Assembly (NCBI GenBank): GCA_036824045.1 | Contig: DAITAZ010000018.1 | Coordinates: 1-64,000 of the forward strand | Origin: DAITAZ01 sp036824045 | GTDB taxonomy: Bacteria > Pseudomonadota > Gammaproteobacteria > Burkholderiales > Rhodocyclaceae | Length of the DNA stretch: 64,000 nt | Reading direction: 5' to 3' | In this document: positions 17,735-28,160 of the stretch, piece after piece | How positions within the stretch are numbered: the first letter of the stretch is position 1 | Layout of the letters: each line of letters starts with the position of its first letter | Program-made: the position numbers and the translations under genes | Notes under the pieces: model-generated | Seen by the model: only the letters and a program-made list of their open reading frames with translations | Database searches by the model: none | What the model was told of the DNA's origin: nothing

Positions 17735-18924
17735 AAATTGGCGCCATCATCGACTACGATGTCACGGCCGGTGGTGGGATCAACCAGGCGCTCAATGCCA
17801 TCCTGCAGATGGCGCGGCTGGTTGAAGGCAGGCATGAGTTCGCGGTTTTCTCCTGCATGGCCGACAACGTGGCTTATCTAAAGAAGCTGGGGGTGGAGGG
17901 GCATTTGTTCACTTCCGGCTGGCGGGACAAGCTGATCTCCATGTCAGCCCTCATTGAGCCGGGGCGGCGCCTGCAGCGGCGCTTCCAGTTGGTAGGAGAA
18001 CTGGAGCGGGGTTTGATCGCGCACAACGTGGATCTGGTGTACTTCGTGACGCCCACCAGCCGCTGCATGGTGCTGCAGAAGCTCAACTACATCATGACCG
18101 TGTGGGACCTTGCGCACCGGGATACCCCGGAGTTCCCGGAGGTCAGGGAGTTTCAGACCTTCTTCACCCGGGAGCGGCTGTTCCAGTACTGCCTGGGCCC
18201 CGCGCTGCTGGTGCTGGCGGATTCTGATGCGTTGATGGCCAAAATGGCATCCCGCTATGGTCTGGATCCAGAGCGCGTTCTTGCCATGCCGTTTTCGTCC
18301 GCGCCGTTCACGGATAAGCGGTTGGCCGCGAACACCTCCAGCGTCCAGAACAAGTATGGTTTGGAGGGCGGCTATTTCTTCTATCCAGCTCAGTTCTGGC
18401 CTCACAAGAACCACGTCCGTGTGGTGCAAGCCCTGGCGATGCTGAGGGACCGTGGGATGGACGCCCGCGTGGTTTTTGCGGGCAGCAATCAGGGCAACCA
18501 GGAGCATGTTCGGGCGCGGGCCGCCGAGCTCAAGGTGGAGGATCGGTTGACGTTCCTGGGGTTCGTTCCTGCGGAAGACATGCGGGGGTTGTACCGCGGG
18601 TGCAGGGCAGTGGTGATGCCCACTTATTTCGGACCTACCAATCTTCCGCCCCTGGAAGCATGGGGTTTGGGCAAGCCACTTATTTACTCGGAACATCTTT
18701 CTGGCCAGGCTGGAGACGCCGCCTTGCTGGTCGACCCGGACGATCCCGTCGCTTTGGCCGATGCGATGCAGGCTGTGCACGACCCGGACGTCGCGCAGGG
18801 TCTGGTGGAACGAGGCTATCAGAGGCTGCGGGAGATGGATCGGATGCGCGACGAGGCTGAGGCGCAACTGTCCCAGCGCCTGGAGCGGTTTGATCGCCGG
18901 CGCCAGTGCTGGGGCGTGGTGTAA
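17731..18924 (+). CDS. Glycosyltransferase, GT4/group 1 type
   Basis: 397 residues with a GT-B pattern. The N-terminal domain opens MKIGAIIDYDVTAGGGINQA. The C-terminal domain carries YPAQFWPHKNH and the nucleotide-sugar-binding block (AVVMPTYFGPTNLPPLEAWGLGKPLI). It should add one sugar to the lipid-linked repeat unit on the cytoplasmic face. Donor and acceptor are not identifiable. It overlaps the methyltransferase by 4 nt and ends the first polysaccharide gene group, after which comes a 421-base non-coding gap. Confidence 0.9.
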   Translation: MKIGAIIDYDVTAGGGINQALNAILQMARLVEGRHEFAVFSCMADNVAYLKKLGVEGHLFTSGWRDKLISMSALIEPGRRLQRRFQLVGELERGLIAHNVDLVYFVTPTSRCMVLQKLNYIMTVWDLAHRDTPEFPEVREFQTFFTRERLFQYCLGPALLVLADSDALMAKMASRYGLDPERVLAMPFSSAPFTDKRLAANTSSVQNKYGLEGGYFFYPAQFWPHKNHVRVVQALAMLRDRGMDARVVFAGSNQGNQEHVRARAAELKVEDRLTFLGFVPAEDMRGLYRGCRAVVMPTYFGPTNLPPLEAWGLGKPLIYSEHLSGQAGDAALLVDPDDPVALADAMQAVHDPDVAQGLVERGYQRLREMDRMRDEAEAQLSQRLERFDRRRQCWGVV

Positions 18925-19121
18925 GCGCACTGCGCCTTTCGTATCCAGCCGTATGCGTGGCGGTCTGGGGTGTTTGGTCGGGCGCGGTTTGTTCAGTTGA
19001 GGCGTTTTGCTCATTCCTTTCTTGCCTTTCTGCACAGGCTTCCGGTTGGGGAAGTTCAGCGTGCCGAGCCAAACACTAATTTGCGGATTACAGGGGTTTT
19101 GCCGCTAGTTGGCGGCTTTTC

Positions 19122-19136
19122 CGGCCCTTGACTTGC
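19122..19136 (+). promoter_or_regulatory. Sigma-54-like promoter, upstream candidate
   Basis: The GG and GC dinucleotides are exactly 10 bases apart (CGGCCCTTGACTTGC). The -24 side reads GGCxC and the -12 side TTGC, matching most of the consensus. It lies 210 bases before prsK and upstream of the dyad, so it is less favoured by enhancer geometry. Confidence 0.4.
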
Positions 19137-19167
19137 GCTTTGCACCAGTTCGGGAATGAGACCATTG

Positions 19168-19180
19168 CGGACAGTGTCCG
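19168..19180 (+). promoter_or_regulatory. Perfect 13-bp dyad, possible PrsR site
   Basis: CGGACA-G-TGTCCG is an exact inverted repeat. It is centred about 99 bases before the start expected from the downstream sigma-54-like element, a usual place for an enhancer bound by a sigma-54 activator such as PrsR. The binding protein is inferred. Confidence 0.42.
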
Positions 19181-19246
19181 ATTGGTTTAACTGGTGAACC
19201 ATCCGCTTGCCGGGTGCGTTCGGTTCATGGCGCTGCGCAGCAACCA

Positions 19247-19261
19247 CGGCTGAATTTTTGC
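19247..19261 (+). promoter_or_regulatory. Sigma-54-like promoter, downstream candidate
   Basis: CGGCTGAATTTTTGC has GGC, a 10-base gap between GG and GC, and TTGC at -12. It sits 85-99 bases ahead of prsK and downstream of the dyad. The outer -24 bases are off consensus. Confidence 0.45.
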
Positions 19262-19345
19262 CGGTTTCCGCGCTTCCCGCATTGAGCTCATTGATCCTGA
19301 AGTCGACGTCCTCGTGAAGGCCTTCCGCGCCCGATCACCGCGTGA

Positions 19346-21481
19346 ATGGCGGCGGCGGGCCTGGCTCCTATGCAAAACGGTCATTCCCTCTCCCTTGATG
19401 CCGCGGTCTGGACCTATGGCCTGAGCTGTCTGTGCTACCTGGGGTTTTCGGCCTACCTCTGGCTCCGGCGCCGCGATAGCGGCATCGTCCGTCTGGTGCT
19501 GTCCGTCTCGCTTATCAGCGCCGCCTGGGCGTTTGCGGGGGCGTTTTTTGCCAGGACCATCAGCACACCCGCCTGGGCCTTGGTCAACGTGGCAGACGTG
19601 GTGCGCTATCTGAGCTGGTACCTGACGCTCCTGGCTTTGGCCGCGCATTGGCAGCAGGGCGGGGTGAGCCGGCTCCTTGGGTTTGCCACCGAGAATTTTT
19701 CCATCCTGGGCCTGCCTTTCGTGCTGGGGGCGTCGGTGGCGGCGGGCAACCTGCTGGCCGTGGTGGTCCAGGCGGCCACCGCCCACACTTTTGTCGCACC
19801 CACCTGGATTTACCTCGCTTTCCTGATCATGGCGGTGGCGGGGCTGATCCTGACCGAGCAGCTCTATCGCAACCATCCCCGGCAGTCGCGCTGGGGGATC
19901 AAGCCTGTGACCATCGGCCTGGCGGGCTTGTTTGCATTCGATCTGTATCTGTATTCCGAAGCCTACTTGCTGGGCCGCCTGGATCGGGACATCTGGAGCG
20001 CCCGGGGACTGGTCCATGCCTTGCTGATACCCCTTGTCGCGCTTTCAGTGTGGCGCAACCGGGGCTGGACCAATCCCATCGTGCTTTCCCACCGATTGGT
20101 GTTCCATTCGGCGGCGGTGCTGGGATCGGGGGCTTATTTGCTGCTCGTCGCCGGCGCGGGGTACTACATCACTTACTTCGGTGGCACCTGGGGGAGGGTG
20201 CTGCAGGTTTCGTTTCTGTCGTTGTCGATTCTCTTGTTGAGCGCTTTGTTGCTTTCGGGTAGCGCCCGTTCCCGGCTCAAGGTCGCGCTGTCCAAGCATT
20301 TGTTCAGCTATCGGTACGACTATCGGGAGGAGTGGCTGGGATTTACGCGGGCGCTGACCACCCATGATCCCCATCACGGTTTTCATCAAGTACCTATCAA
20401 AGCTCTGGCTGATCTGGTGGAAAGCCCAGGAGGCGGGCTGTGGCTGCAGGGCCCCGAAGGGGACTACCGGCCGGTGGGGCACTGGAACTTTCCGGGCATG
20501 GACAAGGTGCTGCGCCGGGACGATGTCCTGGTTGGACGTTTGCGCGATGGAGGCGAGGTGATCCTGGTGGCCGGAGATGTGGAGGTGCTACCGGAATGGC
20601 TGCTGGAGAAGTCCGAAGCCTGGCTGGTAGTGCCACTGCTGGCCATTGAGGATCTGGTGGGCTTCATCGTTCTGGCCCGGCCGAGAGCCGATGTCGAGGT
20701 TAATTGGGAGGTGAAGGATCTGCTGCGTACGGCCGGGCGGCAGGCCGCCAGTTATCTGGGCCAGATGCGGGCGTTGGAAGCGTTGATCGAGGCCAGGCGT
20801 TTCGACGCCATGAATCGGATGGCGGCTTTCGTGGTGCATGACCTGAAGAATCTCGTTTCCCAGCTCTCGCTCATGACGCGCAATGCGGAGCGCCATTGGG
20901 ACAAGCCGGAGTTCCGCGATGACATGCTGCTGACCGTGAACAATGTGGTTGGCCGGATGCAACATCTTTTGTTGCAATTGCGAGATTCCGCGCTGGCTCG
21001 CGACAGGGTGGAGAGCGTCGATGTGGCGGCTCTGGTTCGCCGCCTTGCGGGTGCCAGGAATGACCCCCGCCTTACCGTGAGCGCAGTTCCCAACGGCGGA
21101 GAACTGCTCACCCGGGCTGACCCGGCCCGGCTTTCGCGGATCATCGGCCATCTGGTGCAAAACGGGCTGGAGGCGGTGGATGCGCGCTCGGGGCGCGTCC
21201 AGGTTTCACTGGCTGGCGACGGCGAATGCGTGCGCGTGACAGTGGATGACAACGGCCCGGGCATGAGCCGGAATTTCATGGAAAGCCGTCTGTTCAAGCC
21301 CTTCCAGACAACCAAGGCCGGTGGCATGGGTATCGGGATGTACGAATGCCGTCAGTACATCGGCGAGTTGGGTGGGCGGATGGAGGTGGAAAGCGAGCCG
21401 GGTCATGGCGTTCACATCCGGCTCTCCCTGCCCCGGGGCTCAGGTGGCGGCAACAACGATGAGATGTCAGAAAGCAGATGA
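19346..21481 (+). CDS. prsK: PEP-CTERM-system histidine kinase PrsK
   Basis: 711 residues. The N-terminal third is membrane-embedded, with about eight hydrophobic segments up to residue 310. A GAF-like region follows (about 370-480), then HisKA with phospho-His in AAFVVHDLKNLVSQLSL and a HATPase domain (VDDNGPGM, GGMGIGMYECRQYIGELGG). This matches PrsK of exosortase-linked polysaccharide loci, which passes phosphate to the sigma-54 regulator PrsR. The next gene overlaps its stop as ATGA. The start may instead be the ATG at 19370, since neither has a clear ribosome binding site. What it senses is unknown. Confidence 0.93.
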   Translation: MAAAGLAPMQNGHSLSLDAAVWTYGLSCLCYLGFSAYLWLRRRDSGIVRLVLSVSLISAAWAFAGAFFARTISTPAWALVNVADVVRYLSWYLTLLALAAHWQQGGVSRLLGFATENFSILGLPFVLGASVAAGNLLAVVVQAATAHTFVAPTWIYLAFLIMAVAGLILTEQLYRNHPRQSRWGIKPVTIGLAGLFAFDLYLYSEAYLLGRLDRDIWSARGLVHALLIPLVALSVWRNRGWTNPIVLSHRLVFHSAAVLGSGAYLLLVAGAGYYITYFGGTWGRVLQVSFLSLSILLLSALLLSGSARSRLKVALSKHLFSYRYDYREEWLGFTRALTTHDPHHGFHQVPIKALADLVESPGGGLWLQGPEGDYRPVGHWNFPGMDKVLRRDDVLVGRLRDGGEVILVAGDVEVLPEWLLEKSEAWLVVPLLAIEDLVGFIVLARPRADVEVNWEVKDLLRTAGRQAASYLGQMRALEALIEARRFDAMNRMAAFVVHDLKNLVSQLSLMTRNAERHWDKPEFRDDMLLTVNNVVGRMQHLLLQLRDSALARDRVESVDVAALVRRLAGARNDPRLTVSAVPNGGELLTRADPARLSRIIGHLVQNGLEAVDARSGRVQVSLAGDGECVRVTVDDNGPGMSRNFMESRLFKPFQTTKAGGMGIGMYECRQYIGELGGRMEVESEPGHGVHIRLSLPRGSGGGNNDEMSESR

Positions 21482-22833
21482 CGGATATGCGACCCAACCT
21501 GTTGATCGTCGAAGACGACCTCGCGCTGCAGCGGCAGATGCGTTGGGCTTTCGACCAGTACGAAGTACAGGTGGCGGCGGACCGGGAGTCTGCGCTCGCG
21601 CAGTTGCGGCGTTTCGAGCCCGCGGTCGTGACGATGGACCTGGGGTTGCCGCCCACGCCCGATGACGTGGGGGAAGGGTTCGCGCTTCTCGAACAAATAC
21701 TCACCCTGGCGCCTGATACCAAGGTCGTGGTGCTGACCGGGCAGAACGACAGGATCAACGCGGTGCGCGCCATCGGCATGGGCGCCTACGATTTTTACGC
21801 CAAGCCGTTCGAGCCGGAATTGCTTAACCTCACCCTGGAACGTGCTTACCGCCTGCACGAATTGCAGGAGGAGAACCGGCGCCTGCAGGCGGCCCAGCCC
21901 CTGGACGCCTTTGCCGGCCTGATCACCCGCGATCCGGAGATGCTCAAGGTATGCCGCACGGTGGAGAAAGTTGCCGGCACCGATGCGACCTTGATGCTGC
22001 TGGGCGAGAGCGGTACGGGGAAGGAGGTGCTGGCCCGCGCCCTCCACGACCTTTCACCCCGTGCCCGAGAACGCTTCATCGCCATCAATTGCGCCGCCAT
22101 TCCCGAAAATCTCCTCGAGAGCGAGCTCTTTGGTCATGAGAAAGGCGCGTTCACCGGGGCGTTGAAGCAGACGCCGGGCAAGATTGAGCTGGCGCACAAG
22201 GGCACGTTGTTTCTGGACGAAATTGGCGATCTGCCTGGCTCGCTCCAGGCCAAGCTGTTGCGCTTCCTGCAGCAGCGGGTGATCGAACGCGTGGGGGGCC
22301 GGGAGGAGATTCCGGTGGATGTGCGGATTGTGTGTGCGACCCATCAGGACCTGAAAGGGCTGATTCGCGAAGGCCGGTTCCGGGAGGACCTGTTCTACCG
22401 GCTGGCGGAAATCGTGGTGCGGATTCCACCGCTGCGCGATCGACGGGGCGATTCTGCGCTCTTGGCCCATGCTTTCCTGCGCCGCTTTGCGCGGGATATG
22501 CGCAAGGGTTCAATGACCCTTCGTCCCGACACCATCGATGCAATCGAGTCCCACAACTGGCCGGGGAATGTGCGGGAGCTCGAAAACTGCGTCAAGCGAG
22601 CCGTGATCATGGCCGATAACTCTGCGGTCGCGCCTGCTGACATGGGTTTGGAAGAACACCCCAGCGGCGAGACGGAGACCCTGAACCTGCGCCAGATCCG
22701 CGAGCAGGCGGAAAAGCGCGCGGTGATCCGCGTGTTGGGCCGGGTGAATGGGAATATCGCCAGGGCGGCAGAGATGCTGGGCGTCAGCCGGCCGACCCTG
22801 TACGACCTCATGCATCGTTTCGGGCTCAAATAG
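21478..22833 (+). CDS. prsR: Sigma-54-dependent response regulator PrsR
   Basis: 451 residues. The receiver domain (1-125, LLIVEDDLAL with phospho-Asp in TMDLGLPPTPDDVGEG, Lys in YAKPF) has an insertion after the phospho-Asp that is usual for PrsR. The AAA+ domain (about 145-385) has Walker A GESGTGKE, the sigma-54 contact loop GAFTGA and an arginine-finger region. A Fis-type HTH closes the protein (GNIARAAEMLGVSRPTLYDL). It should activate sigma-54 promoters for polysaccharide and PEP-CTERM genes. It is coupled to prsK by ATGA and overlaps prsT by one base. Confidence 0.95.
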   Translation: MTDMRPNLLIVEDDLALQRQMRWAFDQYEVQVAADRESALAQLRRFEPAVVTMDLGLPPTPDDVGEGFALLEQILTLAPDTKVVVLTGQNDRINAVRAIGMGAYDFYAKPFEPELLNLTLERAYRLHELQEENRRLQAAQPLDAFAGLITRDPEMLKVCRTVEKVAGTDATLMLLGESGTGKEVLARALHDLSPRARERFIAINCAAIPENLLESELFGHEKGAFTGALKQTPGKIELAHKGTLFLDEIGDLPGSLQAKLLRFLQQRVIERVGGREEIPVDVRIVCATHQDLKGLIREGRFREDLFYRLAEIVVRIPPLRDRRGDSALLAHAFLRRFARDMRKGSMTLRPDTIDAIESHNWPGNVRELENCVKRAVIMADNSAVAPADMGLEEHPSGETETLNLRQIREQAEKRAVIRVLGRVNGNIARAAEMLGVSRPTLYDLMHRFGLK

Positions 22834-25640
22834 TGAATCCTCTCCCTGTATGTCTTGCTGTTCCTGAACAACCGGGCAGGCCTGTCTGGCAGCGTGCCCT
22901 TTCCGCATCGCTTCTGGCGCTGGCGTTGACCGCCTGTGGGGGCCAAAAACCCGAGGCCTTGATCGCATCCGCCCGGGGCTACATGGAGAAGCAGGACTAC
23001 CGGGCGGCCGCCATCGAGTTGCGCTCCGCCTTGCAGCAAGCCCCGGATAACGGGGAGGCGCGGCTGCTGTTCGGCTTGGCGCTGCTGGAAAGCGGAGATG
23101 CTTTCGGTGCGGAACGGGAGCTGCGCCGGGCGCAGCAGCTTGGAGCAGGCAACGAACGAGTGGCGCCCGCATTGGTCCGGGCGCTCGTGGCGCAAGGCAA
23201 GGGCGATGTGGCGTTGCGGGAGATGTCGCAAGTGCCTGTCGCCAATCCCGTTGCCCGCGCAGTGTTGTTGGCGGCGCTGGGGGATGCCCACGCCGGGCTC
23301 GGGCAGCTGGAGGAAGCGGGTAAGCGGTATAGGGATGCGCGTGCGGCAGATCCGTCCTCCGTGTCGGCGCGTTTGGGGGAAATCCGGCTGACCGCCTTGA
23401 GCGGAGACCGCAAGGGAGCCCTGCAGCAGGTAAAAGAGGCCGTGCGCACTGCGCCGGGCTATGAGTCGCATTTGCTCGCAGGAGATCTGGCGGCTGCGGA
23501 AGGGGACTACGAGGCGGCCATCGATGCGTATCGGGCTGCCGCCGCTGACAGCCCGGCCCAGGCGGGTGCGCGGTTCAGCCTGATATCCCTGCTGATCCAG
23601 CGCAATCGGTTGGACGAAGCCGCTGCATTGGTGGATAAGGCGCTCAAGGCCAAGGACTCCGGAGCGGACATTCGTTATTTGCAGGCGCTGTTGGCTGTTG
23701 GCCGAAAAGACTATCCGGGTGCGCGCGATGCAGTGCAGCAGGTGTTGAAAGGGGCGCCGGAGCATGTGCCCAGCCTGTTGCTTGCGGGAATGGTGGAATC
23801 GCTGCTCGCCGCGCCCCAGCAGGCCGAATCGTTCTTCAAGAAGGCGCTGAACCTCGCACCTCAGCTGCCCGCCGCCCGGCGGGCACTGGCCACGCTGCGT
23901 CTGGAAAACGGCGACGCTACGGGCGCGCTCGAAGCGCTGCAACCGGCATTGCAGCAGCGACCGGACGATCCTGATCTGCTCGCGCTCGCGGGGTCGATTC
24001 ACCTGGCCAGGGGGGAGCTGGAGAAGAGCGCGGTGCAGTACGAGAAGGCGGTGGCCAAGGATCCGGGAAACGCCCAGCGGCGGGCAGCGCTAGCCGCGAC
24101 CCGCTTGCAGGCCGGCGAGGTTGAGCGCGCCATTCGCGATCTGGAGGCTGCCGCTGCGCAGGATGGCCAGCAGCATCTGGCGGACGTGATGCTGGCCACC
24201 ACCCTGCTGCGCAAGGGGGATGCGGAGCGCGCCCTCGGCGCCATCACCCGTTTGGAGGGGAAGCAACCCGATAACCCGCTGGCGCTCAACCTCAAGGGAA
24301 TCGCGCTCCTGGCCCGCAAGGATCAGGCAAAAGCCCGTGCTGCGTTTGAGCGCGCCCTGGAATTGCAGCCGGCATTCTTTCCCGCCGCCCAGAATCTGGC
24401 TCAACTCGATCTTGCGGCACGTCGTCCAGAGCTTGCCAAGCGACGTTTCGAGGCGGTGCTCAAGGCGGATCCCCGACAACCCCAGGCGCTGGAAGCGCTC
24501 GCGGCCCTGGCTGCCGGGCAGGGGGGAGCGAGCGAGCAGGTGTTGCCGCTGCTCGAAAAAGCCGTGAGCGGCAACCCCCATCTGGTTTCGCCCCGGATCG
24601 CGCTTGTGAACTACCTCATCGCGCAGGGTGACGCCCGCAGGGCGCTGGCCGCGGCACAGGAAGCACAAGGGGGGCTGGGTGAGAGCGCCGAGGTCATGGA
24701 GCTATTGGGCTCGGCGCAGCTTGCGGCAGGCGAGGCCAATCAGGCACTCGCCACCTTCAGCAAGCTGGCGGTGACCCGGAGCGATTCGCCTGGCGTGCTG
24801 TTGCGACTGGCTCAGGCGCAAGTGGCGACGCGGGATCGCTCGGGCGCCCAGGAGACCCTCCGCCGGGCACTGGCGCTGCGTCGGGACATGCCGGAAGTGC
24901 ACGCTGCCCTGGTGCGCCTTGAGTTGCTGCAGGGGCGACACCAGGAAGCCATCAAACTCGCCCGGGGTGCGCAGCAGTCCCTGCCCGGAGCGGCGATCGG
25001 ACATGAACTCGAGGGCGAGGTGCTGCTGGCCACGGGGCAGGTGCCCGAAGCTGTTGCTGCCTATCAAAGCGCGCATCAGAAAGGGCGGAATGCGGACACG
25101 CTCGTTCGGCTCCATGGCGTGCTGATCAAGGCCGGGCGTGGTGTCCAGGCCGATCAGCTGGCAGCGGAATGGCTGAAGAGCCGCCCGGGCGATGACCAGT
25201 TCCGGCTGTACGTGGCCGATGTCGCCTTGCGCCAGCAGCGGTACGACGTGGCGGTGGCCCACTACCGGCAAGTGCTGGAGCGCATGCCCAACAACGCTGC
25301 AGTGCTCAACAACCTTGCGTGGGCTGCGCGGGGCCTGAAGGACGGAAAGGCGCTGGAATACGCCGAAGCTGCGGTGCGCATCGCACCCCGCCAGGCGGCC
25401 TATCTGGATACGCTTGGGTCGATGTTGCTGGAGCGCGGAGAGCGGGATCGGGCGCTGAAATTGCTGCGCCAAGCTGCAGAAATTGCGCCCCAGTCTCCGG
25501 ATATCCGGCTGAATCTCGCCCGGGCCTTGCTGCAAAGCGGAAAAGGCGGAGAGGCGCGCAAGGAGTTGGAGCAGCTTTCCCGGTTGGGCGACCAGTACCC
25601 CGGGCAAAGGGAAGTCAAGGATCTGTTGCGGGAACTATGA
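22833..25640 (+). CDS. prsT: PEP-CTERM-system TPR lipoprotein PrsT
   Basis: 935 residues. The lipobox LALALTAC ends at Cys34 or so and predicts an outer-membrane-anchored lipoprotein. Nearly the whole mature chain is tetratricopeptide repeats of about 34 residues (about 25 units, with repeated A-LARG and LA-LEL patterns). PrsT proteins of this length always travel with PrsK/PrsR-type loci and are thought to help assemble or export the polysaccharide. The GTG at 22833 overlaps the prsR stop by one base. The leader before the lipobox is longer than usual (about 33 residues), so the true start could lie further in. Confidence 0.93.
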   Translation: MNPLPVCLAVPEQPGRPVWQRALSASLLALALTACGGQKPEALIASARGYMEKQDYRAAAIELRSALQQAPDNGEARLLFGLALLESGDAFGAERELRRAQQLGAGNERVAPALVRALVAQGKGDVALREMSQVPVANPVARAVLLAALGDAHAGLGQLEEAGKRYRDARAADPSSVSARLGEIRLTALSGDRKGALQQVKEAVRTAPGYESHLLAGDLAAAEGDYEAAIDAYRAAAADSPAQAGARFSLISLLIQRNRLDEAAALVDKALKAKDSGADIRYLQALLAVGRKDYPGARDAVQQVLKGAPEHVPSLLLAGMVESLLAAPQQAESFFKKALNLAPQLPAARRALATLRLENGDATGALEALQPALQQRPDDPDLLALAGSIHLARGELEKSAVQYEKAVAKDPGNAQRRAALAATRLQAGEVERAIRDLEAAAAQDGQQHLADVMLATTLLRKGDAERALGAITRLEGKQPDNPLALNLKGIALLARKDQAKARAAFERALELQPAFFPAAQNLAQLDLAARRPELAKRRFEAVLKADPRQPQALEALAALAAGQGGASEQVLPLLEKAVSGNPHLVSPRIALVNYLIAQGDARRALAAAQEAQGGLGESAEVMELLGSAQLAAGEANQALATFSKLAVTRSDSPGVLLRLAQAQVATRDRSGAQETLRRALALRRDMPEVHAALVRLELLQGRHQEAIKLARGAQQSLPGAAIGHELEGEVLLATGQVPEAVAAYQSAHQKGRNADTLVRLHGVLIKAGRGVQADQLAAEWLKSRPGDDQFRLYVADVALRQQRYDVAVAHYRQVLERMPNNAAVLNNLAWAARGLKDGKALEYAEAAVRIAPRQAAYLDTLGSMLLERGERDRALKLLRQAAEIAPQSPDIRLNLARALLQSGKGGEARKELEQLSRLGDQYPGQREVKDLLREL

Positions 25641-25694
25641 CAATAACAATGTGGCTATTGGAAATTCAGAGGTTTTTTGATTCTGGGGGTCAAA

Positions 25695-26981
<1,287 letters not shown>

Positions 26982-27004
26982 GTATGGTCGAGCGGGGAGC
27001 TGCG

Positions 27005-27898
27005 ATGCGCAAGCCGTTGCAGGCAGCTCTCCTGTTGGTCGGCATGTACGCGAGCGCGGTCTGGGCGGCCAGTCTTGAGGAGGAGGACATGCCCCCCCAG
27101 ATTCGGGCGATCATGACCCAGGCCGCTGCACTGGAGCATGGCGAGGGCGTGCCCCGGGATGCCGTGGGCGCGATATCGCTCTACTGCCGCGCGGCCCGCA
27201 TGGGCGAGCTCCAGGCGCTCTTCAGCCTGGGCTGGATTTACGCCAACGGGCGCGGTGTGCCGCGGGATGATGCGGCCGCAGCGCATTACTTTGCACTGGC
27301 CGCGCAACGCGGCCATGCCCAGGCTGAGCGGATGCTCGCTCAAACCGGGTCTCCTGCGGGACGGGCCCCCGCCTGTCTGAGACCGGAGAGCCGCACTGTC
27401 GAGTACGAGGCCAGCGGTGGACCATCTCCTGTCGCCAGCAGTGCTGCGCAGCGCAAGGTGGCCGGCTGGGTTCACCAGCTTGCACCACAGTACGCGGTAG
27501 CGCCGGAGCTAGCGCTGGCGGTGATTGCGGCCGAATCTAACTTTGACCCGTCGGCTCGCTCACCCCGGAATGCCCAAGGACTGATGCAGTTGATTCCGGA
27601 GACGGCAGTGAGGTTCAACGTGCGCGACGTTTGGGATCCCCTGCAGAACCTGCGGGGCGGACTGTCCTATCTGCGCTGGTTACTGGCGTATTTTCGGGGG
27701 AACGTCACGCTTGCGGTTGCCGCCTACAATGCGGGCGAGGGGGCCGTGGACCGCTACCGTGGCGTGCCGCCTTATCGGGAAACCCGGGATTACGTCAAAC
27801 GGGTGATGAGCCAGTTTCAGCACGCGTCTCACCACTTCAACCCGGCAGTGACTGCCGCTGCGCCTTGGTTGGCTCGCTCAGAAGGTGAGGGGCGCTGA
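27005..27898 (+). CDS. Sel1-repeat lytic transglycosylase
   Basis: 297 residues. A signal peptide (residues 1-22), two Sel1/TPR-like units (about 28-115, with YANGRGVPRDDAAAAHYF) and a C-terminal SLT domain. The catalytic Glu lies in AVIAAESNFDP, and GLMQLIPETA and AYNAGEGAVDRY complete the SLT signature. It cleaves the MurNAc-GlcNAc bond of peptidoglycan with anhydro-product formation in the periplasm. ATG 27005 has GGGGAG 5 nt upstream. The gene follows the sugar dehydrogenase closely and could open the cell wall for polysaccharide export. That link is contextual only. Confidence 0.9.
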   Translation: MRKPLQAALLLVGMYASAVWAASLEEEDMPPQIRAIMTQAAALEHGEGVPRDAVGAISLYCRAARMGELQALFSLGWIYANGRGVPRDDAAAAHYFALAAQRGHAQAERMLAQTGSPAGRAPACLRPESRTVEYEASGGPSPVASSAAQRKVAGWVHQLAPQYAVAPELALAVIAAESNFDPSARSPRNAQGLMQLIPETAVRFNVRDVWDPLQNLRGGLSYLRWLLAYFRGNVTLAVAAYNAGEGAVDRYRGVPPYRETRDYVKRVMSQFQHASHHFNPAVTAAAPWLARSEGEGR

Positions 27899-28113
27899 CC
27901 TCTCCCTTCGAGTGACGGTTCAGGTTCAGTTGGCTGCCGGGGCGCGACGGAAGCAACTGATTCTCCGAGGCTTGCGGCATGGGCCGAAACGCTGGCCCGG
28001 GGCCGTTCAAGCGGTTGTTGCACCAGCGAAGCGCGGGGTCGAGGGAGCCACCTTTCCCCAGGGTAGTGCCCTTCTTCGGGGCGCGGGGGGAAGTTGGCCT
28101 TAAATCATGGTGT

Positions 28114-28119
28114 TATAAT
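28114..28119 (+). promoter_or_regulatory. -10 box for hemA
   Basis: A perfect TATAAT lies 41 bases before the hemA ATG, in an otherwise GC-rich 262-base gap. A good -35 at 17 bases is not visible (TTGGCC at 28094 leaves only 14). Confidence 0.5.
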
Positions 28120-28160
28120 CCGCCGCTGTTCTGGCCCCCTCCGTTTTTCCGATTCCGGAC

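Larger units (their letters stand above)
18925..19345 (+). other. 421-base non-coding gap before prsK
   Basis: No convincing gene lies here. The left part is G/T-rich and featureless. The right part holds two GG-N10-GC elements of sigma-54 type (19122-19136 and 19247-19261) and the perfect dyad CGGACAGTGTCCG (19168-19180). The gap therefore reads as the control region of prsK-prsR-prsT. Confidence 0.6.

Noticed and set aside
22395..24002. A 535-codon open frame on the minus strand
   Set aside because: Antisense to prsR and prsT, rich in Arg, Gln and His, and without recognisable motifs.
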